Part shown: piece after piece, positions 52,591-61,990 of the stretch
Layout: every line of letters begins with the position of its first letter
Numbering within the stretch: position 1 is the first letter of the stretch
Assembly (NCBI RefSeq): GCF_002946835.1
Contig: NZ_CP026652.1
Location: 8,246,001 to 8,310,000 of the forward strand
Direction: 5' to 3'
Source of the DNA: Streptomyces dengpaensis
GTDB lineage: Bacteria > Actinomycetota > Actinomycetes > Streptomycetales > Streptomycetaceae
Length of the DNA: 64,000 bases
Made by a program: the position numbers and the translations under genes
Notes under the pieces: model-generated
Databases searched by the model: none
What the model saw: only the letters and a program-made list of their open reading frames with translations
What the model was told of the DNA's origin: nothing

Positions 52591-53229
52591 GAAGGGTTCT
52601 CGTCGCCCTGGGGCGCTGCTCTCACCGGGTTTCTCGCTCGCGTGCCCTTCGAGGGCGGGTTGCCCGGTGTGGGAGGGGCTTCGGCTCACGTCTCTCCTTG
52701 GGGAATGCAGAGCGCCGGGTCGGCGATGCTGTCCTTCACCGGCACGCTTGAGGTCTCGCAGGCTTTCGGACGCTGCTCGTCCACGGTGTCGGCCGTTCCC
52801 GGTATCGGCGAGCGCCGGCGGGTGTGGGAGGTCCTCGGTCATTAGTGTCGATGTGTGCATGGCGTTCTCCGGAATTGAAAGATCAAGATCTTGTCGGGCG
52901 GCGGAGCGGAAGGCCGCGTCGCGGTTTTATGTGCGACTCGAATCCGGATCGTCGGGTGGGGAAGATTTCGTACCGGTTTCCGGGGCGATCCCCATCGTGT
53001 TCCTGTCGGCGCCCAACAAGCTGTCGAGCGACCCCCACATTTCACTGCAGGCATGCCCGTCCGAGGACTGTGGGGAAAACCCACGGCTTGCCGCCCGACG
53101 TGGGTGCACGTGACAGGTAATTCACCTGCACAGCGTTAACTCGCTCGGCGAGTCCATACGCGCTCGCAGGGGCTGCGACGACACCTGCACAGCTCGACGG
53201 TGCGCCTCGACGGACGGCAGAGCTCCGCC
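52591..53229. other. Long gap upstream of the sigma-factor gene
   Basis: 640 bases without a convincing gene. It should contain the sigma-factor promoter. Frames are open on both strands without consistent codon bias. Confidence 0.35.
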
Positions 53230-53492
53230 GCGAAGAGGCCGCCGCGCCGGCCCGGATCAGCGAGGGGGATTACGCCCGCCTTGATGTCTTGGCGGCGAAC
53301 CAGCTGGGCAATGCATTGTTTCCCGCGAACCAATGCGGCGCGACGTGTCTTTTCGACGCCGCGTCACGGAAGTTCTACGTAGACTGGGACGAGATCATGG
53401 AGAGCAGTGCCGCCGCTTTGCGCGCGTCAGCAGCTGGTGAACCTTTCAGGCGGAGCCGGGCTCCGCAAGTGAGGAGGCACTCGGACTCCTGA
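53230..53492 (+). pseudogene. XRE/MmyB-like regulator, C-terminal fragment
   Basis: The frame reads DYARLDVLAANQLGNALFPA, then CLFDAASRKFYVDWDEIMES and SAAALRASAAGEP, matching the MmyB-type ligand domain of large XRE regulators (pattern VLAANPLGRALF, then FLDPRSREFYVDW). The helix-turn-helix half and the rest of the ligand domain are missing. Confidence 0.6.
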
Positions 53493-53611
53493 TATTGGTC
53501 ACCAACGGAGCCGCCCCTGTGTCGTGAGGGACCTGATGCGGTGGACCGCATTGCCCCAGGCCACGCCGAAGGCGTGCCCATCATCGCGTGGAACCTGTCA
53601 AAGGATGGGTC

Positions 53612-54271
53612 ATGAAAGCTGCGATCCGCGCCGTCCTCGGTGAGGACCAACCGATCGTCCGGGAGGGTGTCACGATGATTCTCACCCGTGCCGGAATCAA
53701 TGTCGTCTCCGCGGTCGACAACGCTGTCGACTTGGTGCAGGCCGCTGCGGAACACCGGCCCGACGTGGTGATCACAGACATCCAGATGCCTCCGGGTCTG
53801 GCGGACGACGGGCTGCGGGCTGCCCTGCAGATTCGAGCCGCCCATCCTGGGATGGGCGTCATCGTGCTGTCGCAGTACCTTGAAGCGAGCTACGCCCTCG
53901 ATCTGGTCGGGGACAACCCGCGCGGTGTGGGGTACTTGCTGAAGGAGAAGGTCGCGAAGCCCGAGATCCTCAGTGACGCGGTGGAACGCGTGGCGAGTGG
54001 TGGTTCGGCCCTCGACTCGGACGTGATTGCCACCCTCGTGGGCCGTAAGCGCGCGGCTGACCCGCTCGATCAGCTGACGCCCAAGGAACGTGAGGTTCTT
54101 GCCCTCATGGCAGAGGGACACTCCAATGCAGGCATTGCGGCGAAGCTGGTCGTGACCGTTCCTGCGATCGAGCGTCACGTCACCGGCATTTTCCTCAAGC
54201 TGGGTCTGCAGCAGGCGGAGTCCTCGCAACACCGACGAGTGCTCGCGGTCCTGGAGTATCTCAAGAGCTAG
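53612..54271 (+). CDS. NarL/FixJ-family response regulator
   Basis: ATG at 53612 gives 219 residues. The receiver has AVLGEDQPIVREGVTMILT (acidic residues), phosphoacceptor Asp in PDVVITDIQMPPGLADDG, and Lys in GYLLKEKV. The LuxR-type helix-turn-helix is LTPKEREVLALMAEGHSNAG, IAAKLVVTVPAIERHVTG and IFLKLGL. It is a plausible partner of the HisKA_3 kinase 2.9 kb upstream on the same strand, though three unrelated features lie between. Confidence 0.93.
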   Translation: MKAAIRAVLGEDQPIVREGVTMILTRAGINVVSAVDNAVDLVQAAAEHRPDVVITDIQMPPGLADDGLRAALQIRAAHPGMGVIVLSQYLEASYALDLVGDNPRGVGYLLKEKVAKPEILSDAVERVASGGSALDSDVIATLVGRKRAADPLDQLTPKEREVLALMAEGHSNAGIAAKLVVTVPAIERHVTGIFLKLGLQQAESSQHRRVLAVLEYLKS

Positions 54272-54475
54272 TCTCCTTGTTTCGCTTCGGATAGCTGAGC
54301 TGGTCTGATCGCGGTGAAGCGGTGGTCCTGATTGATCGTGGCCGGGTGGGCATCGCTTGCCCGGCACGCGGGCCTTTCTTGGAAGTGAAGACGACGGCCG
54401 CCACAGGTGATGCGGGCGGCAGGCTGCAGCAGCAGGTAGCGGAGCCTCTTCGCTTCGGCGACGGCCAGTGCGCCC
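54268..54475 (-). pseudogene. IS1380-like transposase C-terminal remnant
   Basis: The minus-strand frame reads AEAKRLRYLLLQPAARITCG then GRRLHFQERPA. It resembles the C-terminal end of IS1380-type transposases (KRLRYRLLHVAARLTRGGRR). Stop at 54268 overlaps the response regulator stop region. Only about 40 residues can be matched. Confidence 0.45.
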
Positions 54476-55083
54476 TCCAGCAGCAGAGAAGAACGTGCCG
54501 CGCACTTTCCATGCAGAGGGGCAGGACATTGTCTTCCCGGGGCCCGGGAGCGGTCACTGCGGAATTTCCGAATGGCGGATCTGTCGGCGATACCCGCCTG
54601 GGCCGCTGCCGGGCCACACGGCACTCTCAGGTGGGCTTCTCAGCGAACGGGTTAATGGCGGTGGCGCGGCCGATCTGGTCTGCGGGTACGTCCATGGGGT
54701 TAACCCCACATCGTCACTTGAGGGAACACCATGCGCTGGCTCGGGATTTCGGCCAATGGTGTTTGGAGGCCGCCTGACAGAATCCGCCGCGCGCTTTCGC
54801 GAGGATTGCATGCAAACAGGGCCGGAGCTCACACAGGGACGAAGAACCCTGGCGAAGGCGGAACCCGGATTTCAGTAATCGCCGCCCTCGCATGCCATCC
54901 GGATCAGTCACGCAAGAATGCGAATGCGAACATGCCCACCACATGGACTCCCCCATCGCCCGCCAAGACCCTCGGCTGGACATCACCGACCGTCTTCCGC
55001 GGCGAGCGCGGGACAGTCTTCGTCCTGCACATGTGCCACTCGCTCGCCGGCGAGGACATCCCCTCGGGGCTTCCACCCTGAGG
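54476..55083. other. Non-coding or decayed stretch with a 14-bp palindrome
   Basis: No intact gene. TGGGGTTAACCCCA at 54695-54708 is a perfect palindrome. Around 54950-55060 a frame reading KTLGWTSPTVFRGERGTVF looks once-coding but is unassigned. Confidence 0.35.
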
Positions 55084-55330
55084 GCCGGCACCCAGATGTT
55101 CGGCATCGGGATCGGCGTGACGGCGTAAAGCCTGGGCATGAGGCACGTCTTCGACGCCGGCCACATCGCGGCCATCGACAACACCACGCGCAAGCTGATG
55201 CATGAGGGCCAACGGCCACTGTCGGTGGGCTTCTGGTTGTCCTTGGGGCACTCCAGCATCGTCTTCGCGCCGGCCTCCTCCTTTCCCTGGGCCTACGCGC
55301 GCTGGGCACGCCGGTCTGCCTGCCGGCCGT
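55084..55330 (+). pseudogene. HoxN/NixA-type nickel transporter fragment with stop codon
   Basis: The frame reads MFGIGIGVTA, a TAA (probably from TAC), then SLGMRHVFDAGHIAAIDNTT, RKLMHEGQRPLSVGFWLSLG and HSSIVFAPASS. The family signature is RHAxDADHI; here the second Asp is Gly, and the frame degrades after about 70 residues. Clearly a dead NiCoT-family gene. Confidence 0.75.
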
Positions 55331-55476
55331 CATCGCGAACAAAGTCTCCTCACTGACGATCGTCTACGTGCTCGTCGCCCTGCTGCACCGCTGCGGCACC
55401 GGGCTGTGCCGGCACATCGAGGTCCCGATGACCGACACGCTGCGATTTCCTGTACCTCCGCTGAGAGAAGCAAGCC

Positions 55477-56244
55477 ATGAGCACCACTGACGTGCGCACC
55501 CATCGGGTGGGCACAACCCTGCTGATCACGATCGATCGACCACAGGCACGCAACTCCGTCAACGCCGCGGTCGCCGCCCTCCTTTCGAAGGCCCTGGACG
55601 AGCTGGAGGCCGACCCCGGGCTCCGGGCCGGCGTGCTGACCGGCGCCGATGGCACCTTCAGCGCCGGCATGGACCTCAAGGCCGCCCTGCGCGGCGAGTC
55701 CCCGAATATCCCGGGCCGCGGGTTCGGCGGCGTGACCGAGGTCGAGCGGACGAAGCCACTGATCGCCGCCGTGGAGGGCTTCGCCGTGGGCGGCGGATTC
55801 GAACTCGCCCTGGCCTGCGACCTCATCGTCGCCGCGGAGGACGCGCACTTCGGCCTGCCCGAAGTCACGCGCGGCCTGATCGCCGCGGGCGGCGGCGTGA
55901 TCCGGCTGCCCAAGCGCATCCCCTACCACCTGGCGATGGAGTTCCTGCTGACCGGTGAGCCGGTGAGCGGCCGACGGGCGGGCGAGCTGGGCCTGGCCAA
56001 CCGGGTCGTCCCCACCGGTCAAGCCGTGAACGAGTCCCTCCTGCGCGCCGAGCAGCTCGCGGCGAACGCACCGCTCGCGCTGGCCGCCGTGAAGACGGTG
56101 GTACGGGCCGCGGACGGAGTACCGGAGGCCGACGCGTTCGCGGTGCAGCGCACGGTGATGGACACGTTGATGGCCTCGGCCGACGTACGGGAGGGCATGA
56201 CCGCCTTCGCCGAGCACCGTGCCCCGCAGTGGACGGGGAAGTGA
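55477..56244 (+). CDS. Enoyl-CoA hydratase/isomerase, first gene of CoA operon
   Basis: ATG at 55477 follows GAGAGAAG. The 255-residue crotonase has loop 1 GADGTFSAGMDLKAALRGE and loop 2 AVEGFAVGGGFELALACDLI, with PEVTRGLIAAGGGVIRLPKR carrying the usual catalytic Glu region. It probably hydrates an enoyl-CoA intermediate. The next gene begins 1 bp after its stop. Confidence 0.92.
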   Translation: MSTTDVRTHRVGTTLLITIDRPQARNSVNAAVAALLSKALDELEADPGLRAGVLTGADGTFSAGMDLKAALRGESPNIPGRGFGGVTEVERTKPLIAAVEGFAVGGGFELALACDLIVAAEDAHFGLPEVTRGLIAAGGGVIRLPKRIPYHLAMEFLLTGEPVSGRRAGELGLANRVVPTGQAVNESLLRAEQLAANAPLALAAVKTVVRAADGVPEADAFAVQRTVMDTLMASADVREGMTAFAEHRAPQWTGK

Positions 56245-56245
56245 C

Positions 56246-56992
56246 ATGAGAATCGAAGACGTACGACGCCATGCGACCACCCCGCTCACCCGCCCGGCGT
56301 TCGCACCCGTGGTCCCTTGGTTCACCGACCGCGAGTACCTCAACATCGTCTACCGCACCGACCCCGAGGCGCTGCGCGCCGTCGTCCCCGAGCCCCTGCG
56401 GATCGAGGAGCCGCTGGTCCGGTTCGAGATCATGAAGATGAACGACGTCACCGGGTTCGGCCCCTACACCGAGGGCGGCCAGGCGGTCCAGGTCAGCTTC
56501 GACGGGGAGCGGGGCGAGTACCTGCACGCGATGTACCTCGACAACTTCCCGGCGACCGCGGCCGGACGCGAGGTCAGCGCCTACCCGAAGGTCATCGGCG
56601 CACCGAAGCTGTACGTCGACCACGACGTACTGGTCGGCACCCTCGACTACGGCACGCTGCGGGTCGCCACCGCGACCATGGGCTACAAGCATTACGCACT
56701 CGATACGTGCGAGGCCGAAGCACAGATCACCGTGCCGACCTTCATGCTCAAGGCCATCCCGGGCTACGACGGCGCCCCGCGCGTGCTGGAGCTGGTCCGC
56801 ACCGAGATCACCGACATCGTGGTCAAGGCCGCCTACTCCGGTCCGGCTCGGCTGCAGCTGTTCCAGCACGTCCTCGCCCCGCTGGCCGACCTGCCCGTCC
56901 TGGAGATTGTCTCCGCCAGCCACGTCCTCACCGACCTGACCCTCGCCCCGGTCAAGCCGGTCTTCGACTACCTCAAGGCAGCCACGCAATGA
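56246..56992 (+). CDS. Acetoacetate-decarboxylase-family protein
   Basis: The 248-residue product contains REVSAYPKVIGAPKLYVDHD, where the lysine matches the Schiff-base position of the acetoacetate decarboxylase family, and the start pattern REYLNIVYRTDPEALRAVVP. A beta-keto acid is the likely substrate type, but some members do aldol or hydrolase chemistry. It overlaps the next gene's ATG. Confidence 0.88.
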   Translation: MRIEDVRRHATTPLTRPAFAPVVPWFTDREYLNIVYRTDPEALRAVVPEPLRIEEPLVRFEIMKMNDVTGFGPYTEGGQAVQVSFDGERGEYLHAMYLDNFPATAAGREVSAYPKVIGAPKLYVDHDVLVGTLDYGTLRVATATMGYKHYALDTCEAEAQITVPTFMLKAIPGYDGAPRVLELVRTEITDIVVKAAYSGPARLQLFQHVLAPLADLPVLEIVSASHVLTDLTLAPVKPVFDYLKAATQ

Positions 56993-57939
56993 CACACCCC
57001 TTCCGCACCGCCGCCGTGATCGGCGCGGGCACCATCGGACTGTCCTGGACAGCACTGTTCGCCGGCCACGGCCTGACCGTCCGTGTGAGCGACCCGCGCC
57101 CCGACCTCGCCGAGGCCATCGACTCCGCGCTGGCGGAGTTCACCCCGCACTTGGCCGCCCAGGGCGTGAACACCGACGGCCTCGCCGACCGGGTCCACCT
57201 CGCGGCCGACGTCACCGAAGCCGTCCGGGACGCGGACGTCGTCCAGGAGAACGGCCCCGAGCGCGTCGAGTTCAAGAAGGAGCTGTTCGCCCAGCTGGTC
57301 CGGGAGACCCCCGGACACGCACTGCTGCTGAGCTCGTCGTCGGCGATCCCGGCGACCGCGTTCACCACGGAACTCGAGGACGCCGGCCGCATCCTCATCG
57401 GACACCCCTTCAATCCGCCGCACCTGCTGCCGCTCGTCGAGGTCGTACCCGGCGAACGCACCACCGAGGAAGCCGTGCAGGCTGCCGTCGACTTCTACAC
57501 CGCCGTCGGCCGCAGCCCCGTCGTCGAACGCCAGGAGATCCCCGGGTTCGTGGGCAACCGGCTCCAGAACGCGCTCAGCCGCCAGGCCGTCTATCTCGTC
57601 CAGCAGGGCGTGGTGACCCCCGAGGACCTGGACACCGTCGTGACCCACTCGCTCGGCATCCGCTGGGCGACGGTCGGTCCGTTCCTCGGCGCGCACCTGG
57701 GCGGCGGGCCCGGCGGCTACCGCCACATCACCGAGCACATCGGCAAGTCCATGCAGCAGCTGACCCTCGGTGAGCCCTCGCAGGACCCCGAGGACCGGGA
57801 GCGAGTCGTCCAAGCAGTGGAGAAGGCGTACGCCTCCACGCCGTACACGGACCTCGCCGAAGCCCGCGACCGCAGGCAACTCGCCGTCCTGTCCGCCCTG
57901 GAAGACAACCGCCCCAACCAGCACAACAAGGAGAACTGA
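56989..57939 (+). CDS. 3-hydroxyacyl-CoA dehydrogenase (NAD-binding)
   Basis: The 316-residue product has the Rossmann motif AAVIGAGTIGLSWTALFAGH near the N-terminus, DADVVQENGPERVEFKKELF, the catalytic His in ILIGHPFNPPHLLPLVEVVP, and FVGNRLQNALSRQAVYLVQ. This is the single-domain pair organisation of 3-hydroxybutyryl-CoA or carnitine dehydrogenases. ATG overlaps the decarboxylase stop by 3 bases. Confidence 0.93.
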   Translation: MTHPFRTAAVIGAGTIGLSWTALFAGHGLTVRVSDPRPDLAEAIDSALAEFTPHLAAQGVNTDGLADRVHLAADVTEAVRDADVVQENGPERVEFKKELFAQLVRETPGHALLLSSSSAIPATAFTTELEDAGRILIGHPFNPPHLLPLVEVVPGERTTEEAVQAAVDFYTAVGRSPVVERQEIPGFVGNRLQNALSRQAVYLVQQGVVTPEDLDTVVTHSLGIRWATVGPFLGAHLGGGPGGYRHITEHIGKSMQQLTLGEPSQDPEDRERVVQAVEKAYASTPYTDLAEARDRRQLAVLSALEDNRPNQHNKEN

Positions 57940-57940
57940 G

Positions 57941-59155
57941 ATGACCACCACCGCCACCCCGCTCACGCAGCTGGACGACCAGCTCGCCGCCGACTTCTAC
58001 CTCTACGAGGCGCTGCTCTCGGACGAGGAGCGCAAGATACTGCTCAAGGCCCGCACCCTTATGGGGGATGAGGTCAAGCCGCTGGTCAACGATGCCTGGG
58101 GGAAGGGCGAGTTGCCCCAGGAGCTGATCGAGAAGTTCCGCGGCAGCGGACTGACCGCCCTGGCCTACGAGGGCTACGGCGAGCACCAGCCGGCCATCAG
58201 CCACCTGCTCAGCGGCATGCTCGCCATGGAGCTGGGCCGCACCGACGCCTCGTGCGCCACCTTCTTCGGCGTCCACAACGGGCTCGGCTTCTACTCCATC
58301 TACTACGGCGGCGACCAGGAGCAGCGCGACTGGTTCCTGCCCGCCATGGCCACGATGGACAAGATCGGCGCGTTCGCCCTGACCGAACCGCTCGGCGGCT
58401 CCGACGTCTCCGGCGGCATGCGCACCACCGCCAAGCACGAGGGCGACACCTGGGTCCTCAACGGCGCCAAGAAGTGGATCGGCAACGCCACCTTCGCCGA
58501 CTACGTCGTCGTCTTCGCGCGGGACGTCGACGACAACAAGGTCAAGGCCTTCGTCGTCGAGAAGGGCACCCCCGGCTTCGAGCCGGTCAAGATCGAAGGC
58601 AAGATCGCGCTGCGGATCGTCCAGAACGCCGAGATCACCCTGACCGACGTACGCGTACCGGACGGGAACCGGCTGCAGAACATGAAGGGCTTCCGGGACG
58701 TCGCCGAGGTCCTGCGCCAGACGCGCAGCGGGGTCGCCTGGCAGGCCCTGGGCGTCATGATCGGCGCCTACGAACTCGCGCTCGACTACGCCAAGCAGCG
58801 CATCGCCTTCGGCCGTCCGATCGCCAAGTTCCAGCTGGTGCAGGACCTGCTGGTGAAGATCCTGGGCAACATCACCGCCTCCTGGGGCATGCTGGTGCAG
58901 CTCGCCCGGCTGCAGGACCAGGGCATCTTCCGCGACGAACAGTCCGCGCTGGCCAAGGAGTTCGTCGCGGCCAGGATGCGGGAATCCGTCGCCTGGAGCC
59001 GCGAGATCTTCGGCGGCAACGGCATCGTCCTCGAATACGACGTCGCCCGGTTCTTCGCCGACGCCGAAGCCCTCTACTCCTACGAGGGCACCCACCAGAT
59101 GCAGACCCTCATCGTCGGCAAGTCGATCACCGGCCACAGCGCCTTCGTGGGGTGA
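57941..59155 (+). CDS. Acyl-CoA dehydrogenase (glutaryl-CoA dehydrogenase-like)
   Basis: ATG at 57941 lies 1 bp past the previous stop with GGAGAACTGAG upstream. The 404-residue flavoenzyme has ALTEPLGGSDVSGGMRTTAK, NGAKKWIGNATFADYVVVFA, REIFGGNGIVLEYDVARFFA, and the C-terminal YEGTHQMQTLIVGKSITG with the catalytic Glu of the glutaryl-CoA/isovaleryl-like group. It oxidises an acyl-CoA to the enoyl-CoA used by the first gene's product. Confidence 0.93.
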   Translation: MTTTATPLTQLDDQLAADFYLYEALLSDEERKILLKARTLMGDEVKPLVNDAWGKGELPQELIEKFRGSGLTALAYEGYGEHQPAISHLLSGMLAMELGRTDASCATFFGVHNGLGFYSIYYGGDQEQRDWFLPAMATMDKIGAFALTEPLGGSDVSGGMRTTAKHEGDTWVLNGAKKWIGNATFADYVVVFARDVDDNKVKAFVVEKGTPGFEPVKIEGKIALRIVQNAEITLTDVRVPDGNRLQNMKGFRDVAEVLRQTRSGVAWQALGVMIGAYELALDYAKQRIAFGRPIAKFQLVQDLLVKILGNITASWGMLVQLARLQDQGIFRDEQSALAKEFVAARMRESVAWSREIFGGNGIVLEYDVARFFADAEALYSYEGTHQMQTLIVGKSITGHSAFVG

Positions 59156-59160
59156 CAGCG

Positions 59161-60399
59161 ATGACCACCGAAACCACCGAATCCGTCTTCACCGGCCTGA
59201 AGGTCCTCGACACGTCGAGCTACATCGCGGGACCGGCCGCAGCCACCGTGCTCTCCGACTTCGGAGCGGACGTCATCAAGATCGAGCCGCCGGGACACGG
59301 CGACCCCCAGCGACGGCTGAGCTTCGTGCCGCCCAGCCCCCGGGCACAGGCCAACTACGGCTGGCACCTCGCCAACCGCAACAAGCGCGGCATGGTGATC
59401 GACCTCAAGTCCCCGGCGACCACCGAGGTCCTCAAACGGCTCGTCGAGTGGGCCGACGTGGTGATCACCAACTTCCCGCACGGCACGCGCGAGAGGCTGC
59501 ACCTCGGCTACGACGAGGTATCGAGCTGGAACCCGAAAGTCATCTACGCCGACCTCACCGGCTTCGGGGACGCCGGCCCCGACGCCCGCCAGCCGGGCTT
59601 CGACCTGACCGCCTACTGGTCGCGCAGCGGACTGCTGGCCTCCACCCGCGACGCGGGAGCGCCGCCGACGGTACCGGTCTGGGGCAGCGGCGACTACACG
59701 ACGGCGATCGCCATCTACGCGGCGATCGCAACCGCCCTCTACCACCGCGAACGGACAGGACAAGGAGCCAATGTCGGAACGTCGCTGCTCGCCACGGGCG
59801 TGTGGGCCACAGGAACACTCGTGGCCGGCGCGCTCGCCGACGGCACACCGTTCGAGCTGCACGACCGCAACGCGCCGGTAAATGCGCTGACCAACCCCTA
59901 CCAATCGGCGGACGGCCAATGGTTCATGCTGGCAACCTCACCCGTGAACTGGCCGGGACTGACGCGGGCCATCGGGCGCCCCGAACTGAGCGAGGATCCC
60001 CGATTCGCGGACATCGAGGGCCTGGTCAAGAACGCCGCCGCGGCGAGCGAACTGCTCGACGCCGAGTTCGCCTCGCGCCCCTTCACCCACTGGAAGGATG
60101 CCCTGGAGCGGGAACGCATCACCTACAGCCCCATCCAGACACCGGAAGAGGCCGCCAAGGACCCGCAACTGCGCGTGAACGACATCGTCGTGCCCCTGGA
60201 AGGAGTCGCCGGGCTGGACTACACCATCAACAGCCCGGTCAACCTCCGAGGGATACCGAAAGTCCCCGCCAAGCGGGCACCGGACCTGGGCGAGCACAAC
60301 GACGAAATCCTCGCCGAACTGGGCTTCAGCCCCTCCGAGATCGCCGTGCTGCACGCCCAGGGGGCGATCCCCGGCACCACGGAAGCGGAAGGGGCGTGA
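59161..60399 (+). CDS. CaiB/BaiF family CoA-transferase
   Basis: The 412-residue class III transferase has LKVLDTSSYIAGPAAATVLS, DFGADVIKIEPPGHGDP, RNKRGMVIDLKSPA and the active-site region RQPGFDLTAYWSRSGLLAST with the nucleophilic Asp. It moves CoA between carboxylates, probably activating the operon's substrate without ATP. It starts 6 bp past the dehydrogenase stop. Confidence 0.93.
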   Translation: MTTETTESVFTGLKVLDTSSYIAGPAAATVLSDFGADVIKIEPPGHGDPQRRLSFVPPSPRAQANYGWHLANRNKRGMVIDLKSPATTEVLKRLVEWADVVITNFPHGTRERLHLGYDEVSSWNPKVIYADLTGFGDAGPDARQPGFDLTAYWSRSGLLASTRDAGAPPTVPVWGSGDYTTAIAIYAAIATALYHRERTGQGANVGTSLLATGVWATGTLVAGALADGTPFELHDRNAPVNALTNPYQSADGQWFMLATSPVNWPGLTRAIGRPELSEDPRFADIEGLVKNAAAASELLDAEFASRPFTHWKDALERERITYSPIQTPEEAAKDPQLRVNDIVVPLEGVAGLDYTINSPVNLRGIPKVPAKRAPDLGEHNDEILAELGFSPSEIAVLHAQGAIPGTTEAEGA

Positions 60400-60470
60400 G
60401 CACGGCATCCGAAGCGGCCGACAGGGTGCTCCACGAGCGGCGCGGCGGCGTACTGACGCACGCTCGACGT
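60396..60470 (+). pseudogene. Truncated second enoyl-CoA hydratase (N-terminus only)
   Basis: GTG at 60396 overlaps the transferase stop. It reads STASEAADRVLHERRGGVLT and then loses similarity; hydratases continue with ITLNRPxxxNA here. About 25 codons survive, so the operon lost a final gene through a deletion near 60465. Confidence 0.55.
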
Positions 60471-60905
60471 CCGCGGCCTGCTGCCGGGCCCGCTCCAGAC
60501 GCTGCCCCTGCTGCTCACGGCGACGAGCACGCGCCGCATCCAGATCGGCCGCCTCGCCGTCGGGCCTCGTGCGGCCGGTAGCGGGAGCCAGCTGCCGGCA
60601 GGTGCCGTCACGATTGCGGCGCAACCTTCCTGCTGCCGGGGGATGAGCACGGCAACGCATGCCGGACGCCACTCCCGTGGACGAGTACGCAGCCCAGGGT
60701 GGCCGCTCTGTTCGCTCAGCACAAGCCGAGGTGGTCCGGCCTTTCATGGCCGGCCCGGATTCCCGCGATGTGTCCTTTGCTCGTCACCGCCGTCGAATGA
60801 CCGTGCCGAACTCGTGTGTCGAACGACAGTCGCGCGACGGATATGGCGCACACGTCGCCGCAGCGAGACTCGCTGTCGAGAGCAAGCCACGTGAAAGGGA
60901 AAGAG
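60471..60905. other. Gap after the operon break
   Basis: 435 bases with no recognised gene; contains the promoter of the isochorismatase gene at its right end. Confidence 0.35.
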
Positions 60906-61544
60906 ATGGCTGAGAAGAACACGCCCATATGGGACGCGTCGGAGTGCGCGCTGGTGCTGATCGACTATCAGGACGGCGTGCTCGATCTGATCTTCGAGCA
61001 GGACCGAAGGGTCATCGAGCTCAATACCCGTTACCTGGCGAAGTTCGCAAAGGCCATCGGTATCCCGGTGGTACTCAGCACGGTCGGCGTCGAGATGGGC
61101 GTCAACACGCCCACCATCTCGACGCTCCGGGCGGAGCTGCCGGATGTCGAGGAGATCGACCGATCCCAGATGAATGCCTGGGAGGATGCCGGCTTCGTGG
61201 ACGCGGTCAAGGCGACCGGCCGCAAGAAGCTGGTGATGGGGGGCCTCGTCACGTCGGTGTGTCTGGCCTACCCGGCGGTCGACGCGATGGCCGATGGCTA
61301 CGAGGTCGCGATCGTCGCTGACGCGGTGGGTGACGCGACCAAGGAGATTCACGACACCGCGATGCTCAGGCTCGTCCAGGCGGGCGCTGTGCCGATGACG
61401 ACGACCGCCATGATGGCCGAGTTTTTCCGGGACTGGAAGTCGCCCCTTGCCGAATTCGCCCGCGAACTGTGGGTGCCCTACAAGGAGGAGTGGGCGGCAC
61501 TCAAGCGGGACCCGAAGTTCGTGGAGTTCAAGGGGCTGGTGTGA
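60906..61544 (+). CDS. Isochorismatase-family hydrolase (YcaC-like)
   Basis: ATG at 60906 follows GAAAGGGAAAGAG. The 212-residue product has the cysteine-hydrolase triad: Asp in ALVLIDYQDGVLDL, Lys in ATGRKKLVMGG and Cys in LVTSVCLAYPAVDAMADGYE. Such enzymes hydrolyse small amides or vinyl ethers; YcaC-like members are common and of unknown substrate. It stands alone, followed at once by a strong terminator. Confidence 0.9.
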   Translation: MAEKNTPIWDASECALVLIDYQDGVLDLIFEQDRRVIELNTRYLAKFAKAIGIPVVLSTVGVEMGVNTPTISTLRAELPDVEEIDRSQMNAWEDAGFVDAVKATGRKKLVMGGLVTSVCLAYPAVDAMADGYEVAIVADAVGDATKEIHDTAMLRLVQAGAVPMTTTAMMAEFFRDWKSPLAEFARELWVPYKEEWAALKRDPKFVEFKGLV

Positions 61545-61570
61545 CGGCAGGGCGGTCACCCGCCCTGCCG
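61545..61570 (+). terminator. Strong terminator hairpin
   Basis: An 11-bp perfect GC stem, CGGCAGGGCGG (61545-61555) with CCGCCCTGCCG (61560-61570), loop TCAC, starting directly after the isochorismatase stop codon. Confidence 0.85.
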
Positions 61571-61990
61571 GCCGCTCGGCGTTGATGCCGTGACGGCGCA
61601 CTCGACGGCCTGTTGACGCCGTGGGGACGGATGTCAGGACCGGGACCCTCTGGACCCGTACCGTCCCCGCGGCGCGCGGCGAGGCACCCGGACACCGTGC
61701 TGCACGTCCCGGCATCAGCACCGGGCCGATGCCGACACGGTCATACGACTGGAAGACGACTCCCAAGCCCACGAGATTCTCGAGGAAGCACTCGGTGCTC
61801 TTTGCGAGCTGGGAGTCGGAGCCTACGGCGAGACCGTCCACGCCCTGGCTGGGCGAGTACCCGATGTCATCTCCCAGGCCGCCGAGGAGACCGGTGGCCC
61901 CGGAACCGGGCCCGGACAGGGGACTTCGGCGACGTCGGTGAGCTCGGCAGGACCGGAGGCACCCAGACCGGACGTACCCAACGCGCTGGC
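61571..61990 (+). other. Gap with a possible stress-protein-like fragment
   Basis: A plus-strand frame at about 61713-61900 reads LEDDSQAHEILEEALGALCE then LGVGAYGETVHALAGRVPDV and ISQAAEETGG. The helix-strand pattern recalls the middle of universal stress proteins, but no start or end can be defined. Treated as a possible remnant. Confidence 0.3.
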
